Shown piece after piece: positions 1 to 8,211 of a stretch of DNA of 26,219 nt. The stretch's first letter is position 1. Each line of letters starts with the position of its first letter. The stretch is taken from positions 1 to 26,219 of the forward strand of contig VBCQ01000115.1 of the NCBI GenBank assembly GCA_005882155.1. The letters run 5' to 3'. The notes beneath the pieces were generated by a model. The model was not told the DNA's origin. It did no database searches and worked only from the letters and a program-made list of their open reading frames with translations. Made by a program: the position numbers and the translations under genes. The DNA is from Betaproteobacteria bacterium (GTDB lineage Bacteria; Pseudomonadota; Gammaproteobacteria; Burkholderiales; Burkholderiaceae_C).

Positions 1-177
1 TCGCGCGGCTCGCGGCCTTGTTTCGCTTTTGACGGAAGAAGGCGAGGGCTTGAAGGTTTTGCCGGCCGCCAGCCGGCTCGTCATTCATGCTGGAGCCCCC
101 GCTCGGAGGGGGCCGGGGGAGCGGTACGTTCAGCGCTTGCGCTAAGGACTGTGCGCGGCAAAGCCGCAAACAGTCCT
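1..177. other. Left-edge noncoding stretch with hairpins
   Basis: No gene can be firmly assigned here. On the minus strand an ATG at 88 opens a frame that stays open for 29 codons to the window edge, so a partial gene running leftwards is possible, but 29 codons show no recognisable family. A GC-rich stem (GCCCCC at 95-100 with GGGGGC at 108-113) lies just upstream of that ATG. A second hairpin next to the binding-protein stop codon is listed separately. The rest is GC-rich spacer. Confidence 0.4.
145..177 (-). terminator. Hairpin directly after the binding-protein gene, probable terminator
   Basis: AGGACTGT at 145-152 pairs perfectly with ACAGTCCT at 170-177, and inside it GCGGC at 155-159 pairs with GCCGC at 163-167 around an AAA loop. 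The hairpin begins immediately after the stop codon at 178-180 in the minus-strand reading direction. There is no long T run after the stem, so it may act as a weak or Rho-assisted terminator or as an mRNA 3' end stabiliser. The arms are seen directly; the function is inferred. Confidence 0.5.
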
Positions 178-1302
178 CTAGCGGCGGAATTTGCCGTCGG
201 GCCCGATGATCGACAGGTCGGCGTATTCGAGCCCGGTGTGGTTCGTCGCGCTGTAGCTCAGCTCGAGCCCGCCGATGTCGACCTTGCGAAACGTCTCCAG
301 TGCCTGCTGCAGACGGACGCGAGTCGGGTTCGGCCCAGCGCGGCGCAGCCCTTCGACCAGCACCTTCGCGCCGGCAAATCCTTCGAGCATGGCCGGTGTG
401 ACTTCGGCGATTCCCTTGGCCTTCGCAAGATCGTTCGCTTCCTTGACGATCGGCGCCGCGAGCGAGCGCTCGTACGGGAAGATCTGCGTGACGATCGTGC
501 CGCGCGCGTAGTCGCCCATCTGCTTGATGAAGCCTCCCGATGCGTTGTTCGACACGGTCACGATTTGCGCACGCGAGCCGGCACCGCGAATCGCCTTCGT
601 GCCGTCGGCCACAGCGCCGGCCGAGCCGATCAGGAAGATCGCCTGCGCGCCGCTCTTCGTCGACTTCTGCGCGATCGCGCTGAAGTCGGGCTTGCTGCGA
701 TCGAATTTGTCGACGAACACCGGCTTGATCTTGGCGCGCTCGAAACCTTTTTGCGCGCCGATCGCGCAGTCGGCACCGAACGTGTCGTCGACATGCACGA
801 GCGCGATGTGCGTGAGGCCGATCGTCGCCAAGTGCATGACGGCCTTCTCGGCTTCGCGCTGGTACGGCGCGCGCACGTTGAAGATCCACGGATTCACCGG
901 CTTGTGCAGGATCATCGCACCGGTCGACGGCGCCACCAGCGGCACCTTGTATTCCTCGAGCAGCGGCTTCAGCGCCTCGGTGTGCGGCGTGCCGCGGTTC
1001 ATGAACAGCGCGACTGCGTTGCGCTCGGTGATCAGCTTGCGCGCGTTCTCGGCGGCGAGCTTGGGATCGAACTTGTCGTCGAGCGACACCAGCTCGATGC
1101 GCTGGCCGTTGACGCCGCCGAGCTTGTTGACATGGTCGATGTAGAGCTTGGCGCCGTCGGTGTTCTCCTTCACGCCCGATGCCACCGGGCCGGTGAATCC
1201 CGAGGTCTGTCCGACGACGATTTGCGCCGCCGCCAGCGGCGCCGCCGCCGCGGCGATCAGACCGAGTGCCAGCGCGCGCCAGCGGTTCGCCAATCTGCTC
1301 AT
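178..1302 (-). CDS. Branched-chain amino-acid-type ABC transporter substrate-binding protein
   Basis: This 374-residue protein is a periplasmic binding protein of the Leu/Ile/Val (type I fold, Peripla_BP_6) family, which captures amino acids or other small organic ligands and delivers them to an inner-membrane ABC permease. A signal peptide is evident: basic start MSRLANRWR, hydrophobic core LALGLIAAAAAPL, and a likely cut after AAA before QIVVGQTSG near residue 26. The mature start QTSGFTGPVASGVKENTDGA is typical of the family. I chose the ATG at 1302 over an upstream in-frame start at 1359 because GGAG lies 7 nt before it and the signal peptide begins there. No lipobox Cys is present. No permease or ATPase gene lies nearby, so it is an orphan binding protein here and its ligand cannot be told. 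Family is confident, substrate unknown. Confidence 0.9.
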   Translation of the reverse strand: MSRLANRWRALALGLIAAAAAPLAAAQIVVGQTSGFTGPVASGVKENTDGAKLYIDHVNKLGGVNGQRIELVSLDDKFDPKLAAENARKLITERNAVALFMNRGTPHTEALKPLLEEYKVPLVAPSTGAMILHKPVNPWIFNVRAPYQREAEKAVMHLATIGLTHIALVHVDDTFGADCAIGAQKGFERAKIKPVFVDKFDRSKPDFSAIAQKSTKSGAQAIFLIGSAGAVADGTKAIRGAGSRAQIVTVSNNASGGFIKQMGDYARGTIVTQIFPYERSLAAPIVKEANDLAKAKGIAEVTPAMLEGFAGAKVLVEGLRRAGPNPTRVRLQQALETFRKVDIGGLELSYSATNHTGLEYADLSIIGPDGKFRR

Positions 1303-1404
1303 GCGTGTCTCCAGTGAGGACCGTGATGCAGTGTTGCGAGAGGCAGGCCTTTTGCGCATTGTGGATAACCGAAGCCCGCGCCCGCGATTCGTGACAAAGC
1401 CACG

Positions 1405-1435
1405 TTCGAACGCGATTCAAGTGCGTCTCTAGAAT
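1405..1435 (+). promoter_or_regulatory. Possible promoter of the uvrA-like gene
   Basis: A -10-like TAGAAT (1430-1435) lies about 30 nt before the ATG at 1465, with a weak -35-like TTCGAA (1405-1410) at a long spacing of 19 nt. No CTGT-N8-ACAG LexA box is visible in the 162-nt divergent spacer. This is a weak pattern match only. Confidence 0.25.
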
Positions 1436-1464
1436 GTTCCGCTTCGTCTTCATCGGCCTCTCCC

Positions 1465-4400
1465 ATGACCGCGTCAGGTCTGATCCGCATTCGCGGCGCC
1501 CGCCAGCACAACCTGAAGAACCTCGACCTCGACATCCGTACCGGCGAGATGACGGTCGTCACGGGGCCGAGCGGGTCGGGCAAGTCGAGCCTGGTGTTCG
1601 ACACGCTGTACGCCGAAGGGCAGCGCCGCTACGTCGAGACTTTCAGTGCCTATGCGCGGCAGTTTCTCGACCGCATGGACCGGCCGGCGGTCGATCGCGT
1701 CGACGGCGTGCCGCCGGCAATCGCGATCGACCAGACGAACCCGGTGCGCACGTCGCGTTCGACAGTGGGCACGATGACCGAGCTGAACGATCACCTGAAG
1801 CTGCTGTATGCGCGCGCTGCCGAGCTGTTCGACAAGCAGACCGCGCAGCGCGTGAGGCACGACTCGCCGGAGACGATTTATGCGGAGCTGATGGCGCGCA
1901 CGCGCGACAGCGACCCGCGTCTTGTCGTGACCTTTCCGGTCGAGCTGCCGGCGAGCGTGACGGCCGATGAAGTCGAGCAATGGCTCGCGGCGAGCGGCTT
2001 CACCAAGGTGCAGGCCGAGCGCGAAGTCGCATCCCCGACCGGGCCGCGCAAGGTCCTCGATGTGGTCGCCGATCGATTTCGAATTCAAGGGACCGAGAAG
2101 GTGCGCGCGGTCGAAGCGATCGAAGTCGCGTTGAAGCGCGGCAGCGGGCGGGTGAACGTGTATGTGCTTGATGCCCCGTTGCCCGTTCCCGCTGAGCCTG
2201 TATTTCCGATCGTCCTGAGCCTGTCGAAGGAAGTCCCTGCGCCAACCTTGTGGCGTTTCTCCACCGGCCTGCATTGCCCCGACAGCGACATCCGCTACAG
2301 CGACCCGCAACCGGCGCTGTTCTCGTTCAACTCGGCGATGGGCGCGTGCGAAACCTGCCGTGGCTTCGGCCGGGTGATCGGGGTCGACTACGGCCTCGTC
2401 ATTCCCGACCATCGCAAGACCTTGCGTGCCGGCGCGATCAAGACGCTGCAGACGCCGGCCTGGAAGGAATGCCAGGACGACCTGATGAAGTACGGCGGCG
2501 AGGCCGGCATCCCGCGCGACACCGCGTGGGCCATGCTCACCGAGGCGCAGCGCGACTGGGTCATCAACGGCTCGCCGCACTGGAAAGGCAACTGGAACAA
2601 GCAGTGGTACGGCGTCAAGCGCTTCTTCGAATACCTCGAATCGAAGGCCTACAAGATGCACATCCGCGTGCTCTTGTCGAAGTACCGCAGCTACACGCCG
2701 TGCGAAACCTGCGGCGGCGCGCGGCTGAAGAACGAAGCGTTGCTGTGGCGGCTCGGGACGAAGGACGATGCCGATGCGGTGCTGGCGCCGGCGCTGCGTT
2801 TTATGCCGCGCGGTGTCGCGTGGTCACGCACGCAGCTCGAAGCAATGCCCGGCCTCACGGTGCACGACCTGATGCTGATGCCGATCGACCGCATCCGCCG
2901 CTTCTTCGACGGCCTGTCGCTGCCGAGCACGATGCTCGATGAGGCGCTGAAGCTCTTGCTCGACGAGATCCGCACGCGCTTGAAGTACCTCTGCGACGTG
3001 GGCCTTGGCTACCTGACGCTCGATCGTCAAAGCCGCACCTTGAGCGGCGGCGAGGTGCAGCGCATCAACCTGACGACTGCGCTCGGTACCTCGCTGGTCA
3101 ACACGATGTTCGTGCTCGACGAGCCGAGCATCGGACTGCACCCGCGCGACATGAACCGCATCATCGAAGCGATGCAGCGGCTGCGCGACGCCGGCAACAC
3201 GCTGGTCGTCGTCGAGCACGACCCGGCGGTGATGATGGCGGCCGACCGCTTGCTCGACATGGGGCCGGGCCCCGGCGAGCGCGGCGGCACGATCGTCTTC
3301 GACGGCACGCCGCAGGCCATCCGCGATGCCGACACGCTGACCGGCGCCTACCTCGGTGCGCGCAAGCACGTCAGCATGGGCATCAAGCGGCTGGTCGGCG
3401 AGACCACGCCCAAGCTGATCCTGCAAGGCGCGCGCGAACACAACCTGAAGGACATCACGGTCGAGTTTCCGCTGCGCCATCTGGTCTGCGTGACGGGCGT
3501 GTCGGGCTCGGGCAAGAGCACGCTGATGCAGGACGTGCTGTACCCGGCGCTGCAGCGTCACTTCGGCAAGGCGACCGAGACGCCGGGCGCGCACGACTGC
3601 CTGCTCGGCCCCGACTGGCTGACCGACTCGGTGTTCGTCGATCAATCACCGATCGGCAAGACGGCGCGCTCGAATCCGGCGAGCTACGTCGGCGCGTTCG
3701 ACGAGATCCGCAAGCTGTTCGCCGACTCGCCGCTCGCACAGCAGCGCGGCTACGGCGCCGGGATGTTCAGCTTCAACGCCGGCGACGGCCGCTGCCCGAC
3801 CTGCGGCGGCTCGGGCTTCGAGCATGTGGAAATGCAGTTCTTGAGCGACGTGTATTTGCGCTGCCCTGACTGCGACGGGCGCCGCTACCGCGCCGAGCTT
3901 CTCGACGTGAAGATCTCGCGCCGCATGCCGAACGACGGCGTGCGCGACCTCAGCGTGGCCGACGTGCTCGACCTCACCGTCAGCGAAGCGGTGCAGCTGT
4001 TCGCCGCCGACCGCGAGGTGCTGCGCGTGCTGCAGCCGATCGTCGACGTCGGCCTTGAATACGTGAAGCTGGGCCAGCCGGTGCCGACTTTGAGCGGCGG
4101 CGAAGCTCAGCGCTTGAAGCTTGCCGCGTTCCTCGCCGAGACCGCGCAGAACACCACGGCGAGCCGTCAAGCGGTGGCGCGCAAAGGCACGTTGTTCATG
4201 TTCGACGAGCCGACCACAGGCTTGCACTTCGACGACATCGCGAAGCTGATGCGCGCTTTCCGCAAGCTGCTCGACGCCGGCCATTCGATCATCGTCATCG
4301 AGCACAACCTCGACGTGATCCGCGCGTCGGACTGGCTGATCGACCTCGGCCCCGAAGGCGGCGAGGCGGGCGGGCAGCTCGTGTGCACCGGTACGCCGGA

Positions 4401-7290
4401 AGAGGTGAAGCGCCATCCGACGTCGCACACCGGCAAGGCGCTCGCGGACTACGACGTCGCGATGGGGCTGTCGAACGCGTTCACCGCAGAGGAACCGAGG
4501 ACGCAGAGGTTCGCAGAGTTTTCGGGTCTTCCTTTGCGGTCCTCTGCGTCCCTCCGTTCCTCTGCGGTGAATGAATTGAGGGATGAATCGATCCGCATCG
4601 TCAACGCGCGCGAGCACAACCTCAAGTCGCTCGACGTCAGCATCCCGCGCGGCAAGTTCAGCGTGATCACCGGCGTGTCGGGCTCGGGCAAGAGCACGCT
4701 CGCGTTCGACATCCTGTTCAACGAAGGGCAGCGCCGCTACCTCGAGTCGCTGAATGCCTACGCGCGCAGCATCGTGCAACCCGCGGGAAGGCCCGAGGTC
4801 GACGCGGTGTATGGCATTCCGCCGACCGTCGCGATCGAGCAGCGGCTGTCGCGCGGCGGGCGCAAGAGCACCGTCGCGACAACGACCGAGGTCTGGCACT
4901 TCCTGCGCCTGCTCTACGTCAAGCTCGGCCTGCAGCATTGCGTGCACGACGGCGCGCCGGTCAAGCCGCAGAGCGCCGAGAGCATCGCAGCGCAACTGCT
5001 GCGCGACCACAAGGGCCAGCATGTCGGCCTGCTCGCGCCGCTCGTCGTGAATCGCAAAGGCGTCTACACCGACCTCGCGAAATGGGCCAAGGCGCGCGGC
5101 CACACGCACTTGCGCGTCGATGGCGAATTCTTGAAGGTCGACCCGTGGCCGCGGCTCGATCGCTTCAAGGAACACACGCTGGAGTTGCCGGTCGGCGACC
5201 TCGTCGTCAGTGCCGACAACGAAGCGGACTTGCGCGATCTGCTGGCCAAGACGCTGGAGCTCGGCAAGGGCGTGATGCACCTGCTGGCGCCGCTCGATGG
5301 ACTGAAGGGCGCGATGATCAGCGACGGTCCGACGAACGGCATCGGCGCAGTGAAGGTGTTCTCGACCAAGCGCGCCTGCCCGGTCTGCGGCACGAGCTAC
5401 CCCGAGCTCGACCCGCGGATGTTCAGCTACAACAGCAAGCACGGCTGGTGCACGACCTGCGTCGGCACCGGCCTGGCGCTGACGCGCGAGCAGCGCAAGG
5501 CCTACGACGACTCGATCAAGGACGACGACAACAAAGGCCGCGAACAAAGCTTTCCGTCCGAGGAGATCGAGGTCGAGGGCGTCGTCGACGCGCCGTGCCA
5601 CGATTGCGGCGGAACGCGCCTGAACCCGATCTCGCGCGGCGTCACCTTCGAGGGCCACTCGATCGCCTGGATCGCGCAGTGGTCGGTCGCCGACGCGCGG
5701 CAGTGGGTCGAGTCGCTGATGCTGACCGGCCGCGACGCCGACATCGCGCGCGACGTGGTCACCGAGATCAAGAGCCGTCTCGAGTTCCTGGAAGAAGTCG
5801 GCCTCGGCTACCTGACGCTCGACCGCGCCGCGCCGACCTTGAGCGGCGGCGAAGCGCAGCGCATCCGGCTTGCGGCGCAGCTCGGCAGCAATCTGCAAGG
5901 CGTCTGCTACGTGCTCGACGAGCCGACGATCGGCCTGCATCCGCGCGACAACCAGATCCTGCTCGACGCGCTGCACAAGCTCGGCGAGAAGGGCAACACC
6001 TTGGTGGTCGTCGAGCACGACGAGGACACGATTCGCCGCGCCGATCACATCATCGACATCGGACCGGGTGCGGGCAAGCGCGGCGGTTCGCTGGTGGCGG
6101 AAGGAACGGCGGCGGATTTGGCCTTGCATTCCAATTCGGTCACGGGCCGCTTTCTCGCATCGCCGCTGCTGCATCCGTTGCAAGTACGGCGCAAGGTCAA
6201 CGGCAAACAGCAACAACTGATGCTGCGCGACGCATCGCTGCACAACCTGCAAGACATCAGCATCGACTTGCCGCTCAAGCGCCTCGTCGCCGTGACCGGC
6301 GTCAGCGGCTCGGGCAAGTCGACGCTCGCGCGCGACGTGCTGCTCGCGAATCTGCAGTTCATCAACACCCGCGGTGCGAAACCGAATTGGCAGGGTTGTT
6401 CGGCCATCGACGGCTGGCAGCAGATCGACCGCGTGCTCGAAGTCGACCAGACGCCGATCGGCAAGACGCCGCGCTCGTGCCCCGCGACCTACATCGGTTT
6501 CTGGGACACGATCCGCAAGCTGTTCGCCGACACGCTCGAGTCGCGCGCACGCGGCTATGCGCCGGCGCGCTTCAGCTTCAACACCGGCGAAGGACGCTGC
6601 CCGGCGTGCGAAGGGCAGGGCGTTCGAACGATCGAGATGAGCTTCCTGCCCGACGTGAAGGTGCCGTGCGATGTCTGCCATGGCCAGCGCTTCAACGCCG
6701 AGACGCTGGCGGTGAGCTGGCGCGGCAAGAGCATTGGCGACGTGCTGCGGATGGAGGTCGACGAGGCGGTCGAGTTCTTTGCCGCGATGCCCAACATCTC
6801 GCACCCGCTGCAACTGCTGAAGGACGTGGGCCTCGGCTATCTGACGCTCGGCCAGCCGTCGCCGACGCTGAGCGGCGGCGAAGCGCAGCGCATCAAGCTC
6901 GTCACCGAGCTGACCAAGGTGCGCGACGACGTCACGCGGCGCGGCAACAAGGCGCCGCACACGCTGTACGTGCTCGACGAGCCGACGGTCGGGCTGCACA
7001 TGGCCGACGTCGAGAAGCTGATCCGCGTGCTGCACCGGCTCGTCGACGGCGGCCACAGCGTCGTCGTCATCGAGCACGACCTCGACGTCATTGCCGAGGC
7101 CGACTGGGTCATCGACCTCGGCCCCGAGGGCGGCGTTCGCGGCGGTGCAGTGGTGGCCGAGACGACGCCGGAAGGGCTGGTTCAGTGCCGGACCAGCCAC
7201 ACCGGCGCCGCCCTGAAAGCGGTGCTCGCTCGGGCTGCGGCGTCGCCCGCAGCGATCGACGACCGGCGCAGTGACAGAATCGCCTCATGA
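1465..7290 (+). CDS. uvrA: Double-length (tandem) UvrA excinuclease ABC subunit
   Basis: UvrA is the ATP-driven DNA damage sensor that loads UvrB in nucleotide excision repair. A normal UvrA is about 940 residues and dimerises; this 1941-residue chain holds two complete UvrA modules (about 1-1005 and 1037-1941), so it may act as a covalent dimer with four ABC ATPase sites. Walker A motifs start near residues 34 (GPSGSGKS), 678, 1070 and 1612 (GVSGSGKS). Four LSGGE signatures and four Walker B motifs (VLDEPSIGLHPRD, MFDEPTTGLHF, VLDEPTIGLHPRD, VLDEPTVGLHM) are intact. CxxC zinc pairs are complete except in the first module, where the expected CxxC at 271-274 reads CPDS. Two dispersed-repeat-like sequences are translated in frame (residues about 239-258 and 1006-1036). 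Double-length UvrA is known in Burkholderiales as a second UvrA; whether a standard uvrA exists elsewhere cannot be seen. No uvrB or uvrC is adjacent. Confidence 0.95.
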   Translation: MTASGLIRIRGARQHNLKNLDLDIRTGEMTVVTGPSGSGKSSLVFDTLYAEGQRRYVETFSAYARQFLDRMDRPAVDRVDGVPPAIAIDQTNPVRTSRSTVGTMTELNDHLKLLYARAAELFDKQTAQRVRHDSPETIYAELMARTRDSDPRLVVTFPVELPASVTADEVEQWLAASGFTKVQAEREVASPTGPRKVLDVVADRFRIQGTEKVRAVEAIEVALKRGSGRVNVYVLDAPLPVPAEPVFPIVLSLSKEVPAPTLWRFSTGLHCPDSDIRYSDPQPALFSFNSAMGACETCRGFGRVIGVDYGLVIPDHRKTLRAGAIKTLQTPAWKECQDDLMKYGGEAGIPRDTAWAMLTEAQRDWVINGSPHWKGNWNKQWYGVKRFFEYLESKAYKMHIRVLLSKYRSYTPCETCGGARLKNEALLWRLGTKDDADAVLAPALRFMPRGVAWSRTQLEAMPGLTVHDLMLMPIDRIRRFFDGLSLPSTMLDEALKLLLDEIRTRLKYLCDVGLGYLTLDRQSRTLSGGEVQRINLTTALGTSLVNTMFVLDEPSIGLHPRDMNRIIEAMQRLRDAGNTLVVVEHDPAVMMAADRLLDMGPGPGERGGTIVFDGTPQAIRDADTLTGAYLGARKHVSMGIKRLVGETTPKLILQGAREHNLKDITVEFPLRHLVCVTGVSGSGKSTLMQDVLYPALQRHFGKATETPGAHDCLLGPDWLTDSVFVDQSPIGKTARSNPASYVGAFDEIRKLFADSPLAQQRGYGAGMFSFNAGDGRCPTCGGSGFEHVEMQFLSDVYLRCPDCDGRRYRAELLDVKISRRMPNDGVRDLSVADVLDLTVSEAVQLFAADREVLRVLQPIVDVGLEYVKLGQPVPTLSGGEAQRLKLAAFLAETAQNTTASRQAVARKGTLFMFDEPTTGLHFDDIAKLMRAFRKLLDAGHSIIVIEHNLDVIRASDWLIDLGPEGGEAGGQLVCTGTPEEVKRHPTSHTGKALADYDVAMGLSNAFTAEEPRTQRFAEFSGLPLRSSASLRSSAVNELRDESIRIVNAREHNLKSLDVSIPRGKFSVITGVSGSGKSTLAFDILFNEGQRRYLESLNAYARSIVQPAGRPEVDAVYGIPPTVAIEQRLSRGGRKSTVATTTEVWHFLRLLYVKLGLQHCVHDGAPVKPQSAESIAAQLLRDHKGQHVGLLAPLVVNRKGVYTDLAKWAKARGHTHLRVDGEFLKVDPWPRLDRFKEHTLELPVGDLVVSADNEADLRDLLAKTLELGKGVMHLLAPLDGLKGAMISDGPTNGIGAVKVFSTKRACPVCGTSYPELDPRMFSYNSKHGWCTTCVGTGLALTREQRKAYDDSIKDDDNKGREQSFPSEEIEVEGVVDAPCHDCGGTRLNPISRGVTFEGHSIAWIAQWSVADARQWVESLMLTGRDADIARDVVTEIKSRLEFLEEVGLGYLTLDRAAPTLSGGEAQRIRLAAQLGSNLQGVCYVLDEPTIGLHPRDNQILLDALHKLGEKGNTLVVVEHDEDTIRRADHIIDIGPGAGKRGGSLVAEGTAADLALHSNSVTGRFLASPLLHPLQVRRKVNGKQQQLMLRDASLHNLQDISIDLPLKRLVAVTGVSGSGKSTLARDVLLANLQFINTRGAKPNWQGCSAIDGWQQIDRVLEVDQTPIGKTPRSCPATYIGFWDTIRKLFADTLESRARGYAPARFSFNTGEGRCPACEGQGVRTIEMSFLPDVKVPCDVCHGQRFNAETLAVSWRGKSIGDVLRMEVDEAVEFFAAMPNISHPLQLLKDVGLGYLTLGQPSPTLSGGEAQRIKLVTELTKVRDDVTRRGNKAPHTLYVLDEPTVGLHMADVEKLIRVLHRLVDGGHSVVVIEHDLDVIAEADWVIDLGPEGGVRGGAVVAETTPEGLVQCRTSHTGAALKAVLARAAASPAAIDDRRSDRIAS
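2181..2237. repeat. Dispersed intergenic-type repeat inside uvrA
   Basis: The segment contains CTGAGCCTGT twice (2192-2201 and 2215-2224), and the second copy continues as GTCGAAGGA. The core at 2212-2231 (GTCCTGAGCCTGTCGAAGGA) matches, from memory, a repeat that is very common between genes in many bacteria and is recognisable when translated as VLSLSK. Here it is read in frame as residues about 239-258 of the tandem UvrA, at the edge of the first UvrB-binding region just before the first zinc motif. The assignment to that repeat family is by recognition and has not been searched. Confidence 0.6.
4480..4571. repeat. 92-nt inverted-repeat element forming the linker of the tandem UvrA
   Basis: The left arm 4480-4509 (30 nt) and right arm 4541-4571 (31 nt) are reverse complements except for one mismatch and one single-base gap. 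The outer end is TTCACCGCAGAGGAAC, a sequence I recognise as an intergenic palindromic repeat of environmental bacteria. The element is translated without a stop as residues 1006-1036, a Ser/Arg/Glu-rich stretch exactly between the two UvrA modules. The arms are seen directly; its origin as a mobile or REP-like element is inferred. Confidence 0.75.
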
Positions 7291-7333
7291 TGTTCCGCGT
7301 GCCGAGCCACGCGGCTTGCACGAGCGCGTTGCC

Positions 7334-8137
7334 ATGGATCCGTCGCATCAGCTGTCCGCCGAATACACGTCGATCGCCGAGGCCTATGCGAAGCACTGGG
7401 CGTCGGTGATCGGTCCGATGGCGCAGCCGGTGCTGGGCCGCATGGCGCTCGCCAACGTTGCGCGAATCCTCGACCTGGGCAGCGGCACCGGGGTGCTGAT
7501 TCCGGCGCTGCAGGCCGCCGCGCCGAACGCCTGGCTGGTCGGCGCCGACCGGGCCGAAGGCATGCTGCAGATCGCTCGCCGCACGAGCGATCTGGCCTGC
7601 GTCGTCACCGACGCGCAGCATCTTGCGTTCGGCTCGCAAGCTTTCGACGCTGCCCTGCTCGCGTTCGTGCTGTTCCACGTTCCCGATCCGAGCGCGGCGC
7701 TGCGCGAGGTGCATCGGGTGTTGAGGCCGGGCGGGGTCGCAGGGACGGTAACGTGGGGCGGGGACCCCGGTGTGCCCGGGCTGCCGATCTGGAAGGAAGA
7801 GCTCGACCGCTTCGGCGCCGCGCCCGACCCGCGCGACGCGAGCGTGATGCAGCACGACCGGATGGACACGCCGGACAAGCTCGCTGCGCTGCTGCAGCAC
7901 GCCGGCCTCGCCTGCGAGGCGGCATGGAGCGAGGAAGTCGAATACCGCTGGACCGCCGACGCACTGTTCACCGTGCAGACCCGCTGCGGCGTCGCATCGC
8001 GGCGCCTGCCCGGCCTCGCCGAGCCCGAGCGCGCCGCATGCCGGCAGCGCGTGCGCGAGCGCCTCGCGACGCTCGGCGGCGAGGGGCTGGTCTACCGCCC
8101 GACGGTGGTCTACGCCGTCGCCCGCCGGCCGCATTGA
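7334..8137 (+). CDS. Class I SAM-dependent methyltransferase (Methyltransf_11 type)
   Basis: This protein of about 267 residues has a Rossmann-type S-adenosylmethionine domain. Motif I reads ILDLGSGTGVLIPAL, followed by an acidic position (GADRAEGML) for the SAM ribose, then FDAALLAFVLFHVPDP (motif IV) and LREVHRVLRPGGV, the usual post-motif signature of the family. The C-terminal third lacks a recognisable substrate motif, so the acceptor is unknown; ubiquinone/menaquinone-biosynthesis-like and small-molecule methyltransferases share this fold. I chose the ATG at 7334 because the recognisable protein starts there; a GTG at 7271, overlapping the uvrA end by 20 nt, is in frame and would add 21 unconserved-looking residues. 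Neither start has a clear ribosome site. It follows uvrA closely and may be cotranscribed with it. Confidence 0.85.
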   Translation: MDPSHQLSAEYTSIAEAYAKHWASVIGPMAQPVLGRMALANVARILDLGSGTGVLIPALQAAAPNAWLVGADRAEGMLQIARRTSDLACVVTDAQHLAFGSQAFDAALLAFVLFHVPDPSAALREVHRVLRPGGVAGTVTWGGDPGVPGLPIWKEELDRFGAAPDPRDASVMQHDRMDTPDKLAALLQHAGLACEAAWSEEVEYRWTADALFTVQTRCGVASRRLPGLAEPERAACRQRVRERLATLGGEGLVYRPTVVYAVARRPH

Positions 8138-8211
8138 ACCTGCTTCCAGCCGCTGAACGGAACGGCATCGGCTGAATCGAAAAGCTCTTGTCGCGTCCCG
8201 AGGAGGGCTGC

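Noticed and set aside
1299..1604. A small minus-strand frame at the uvrA start
   Set aside because: Its DLPDPLGPVTTV segment is the complement of the UvrA Walker A region, a well-known false gene.
4480..4571. The palindrome in uvrA as an intragenic terminator or insertion-sequence end
   Set aside because: There is no T run, no transposase and no target duplication visible. The frame remains open, so a REP-like element is the simpler reading.
3646..7200. An 1184-codon open frame on the minus strand opposite uvrA
   Set aside because: It mirrors a highly conserved gene in high-GC DNA. Its sequence is Arg/Ala/Asp-His repetitive with no family motif, which is typical of an antisense shadow.
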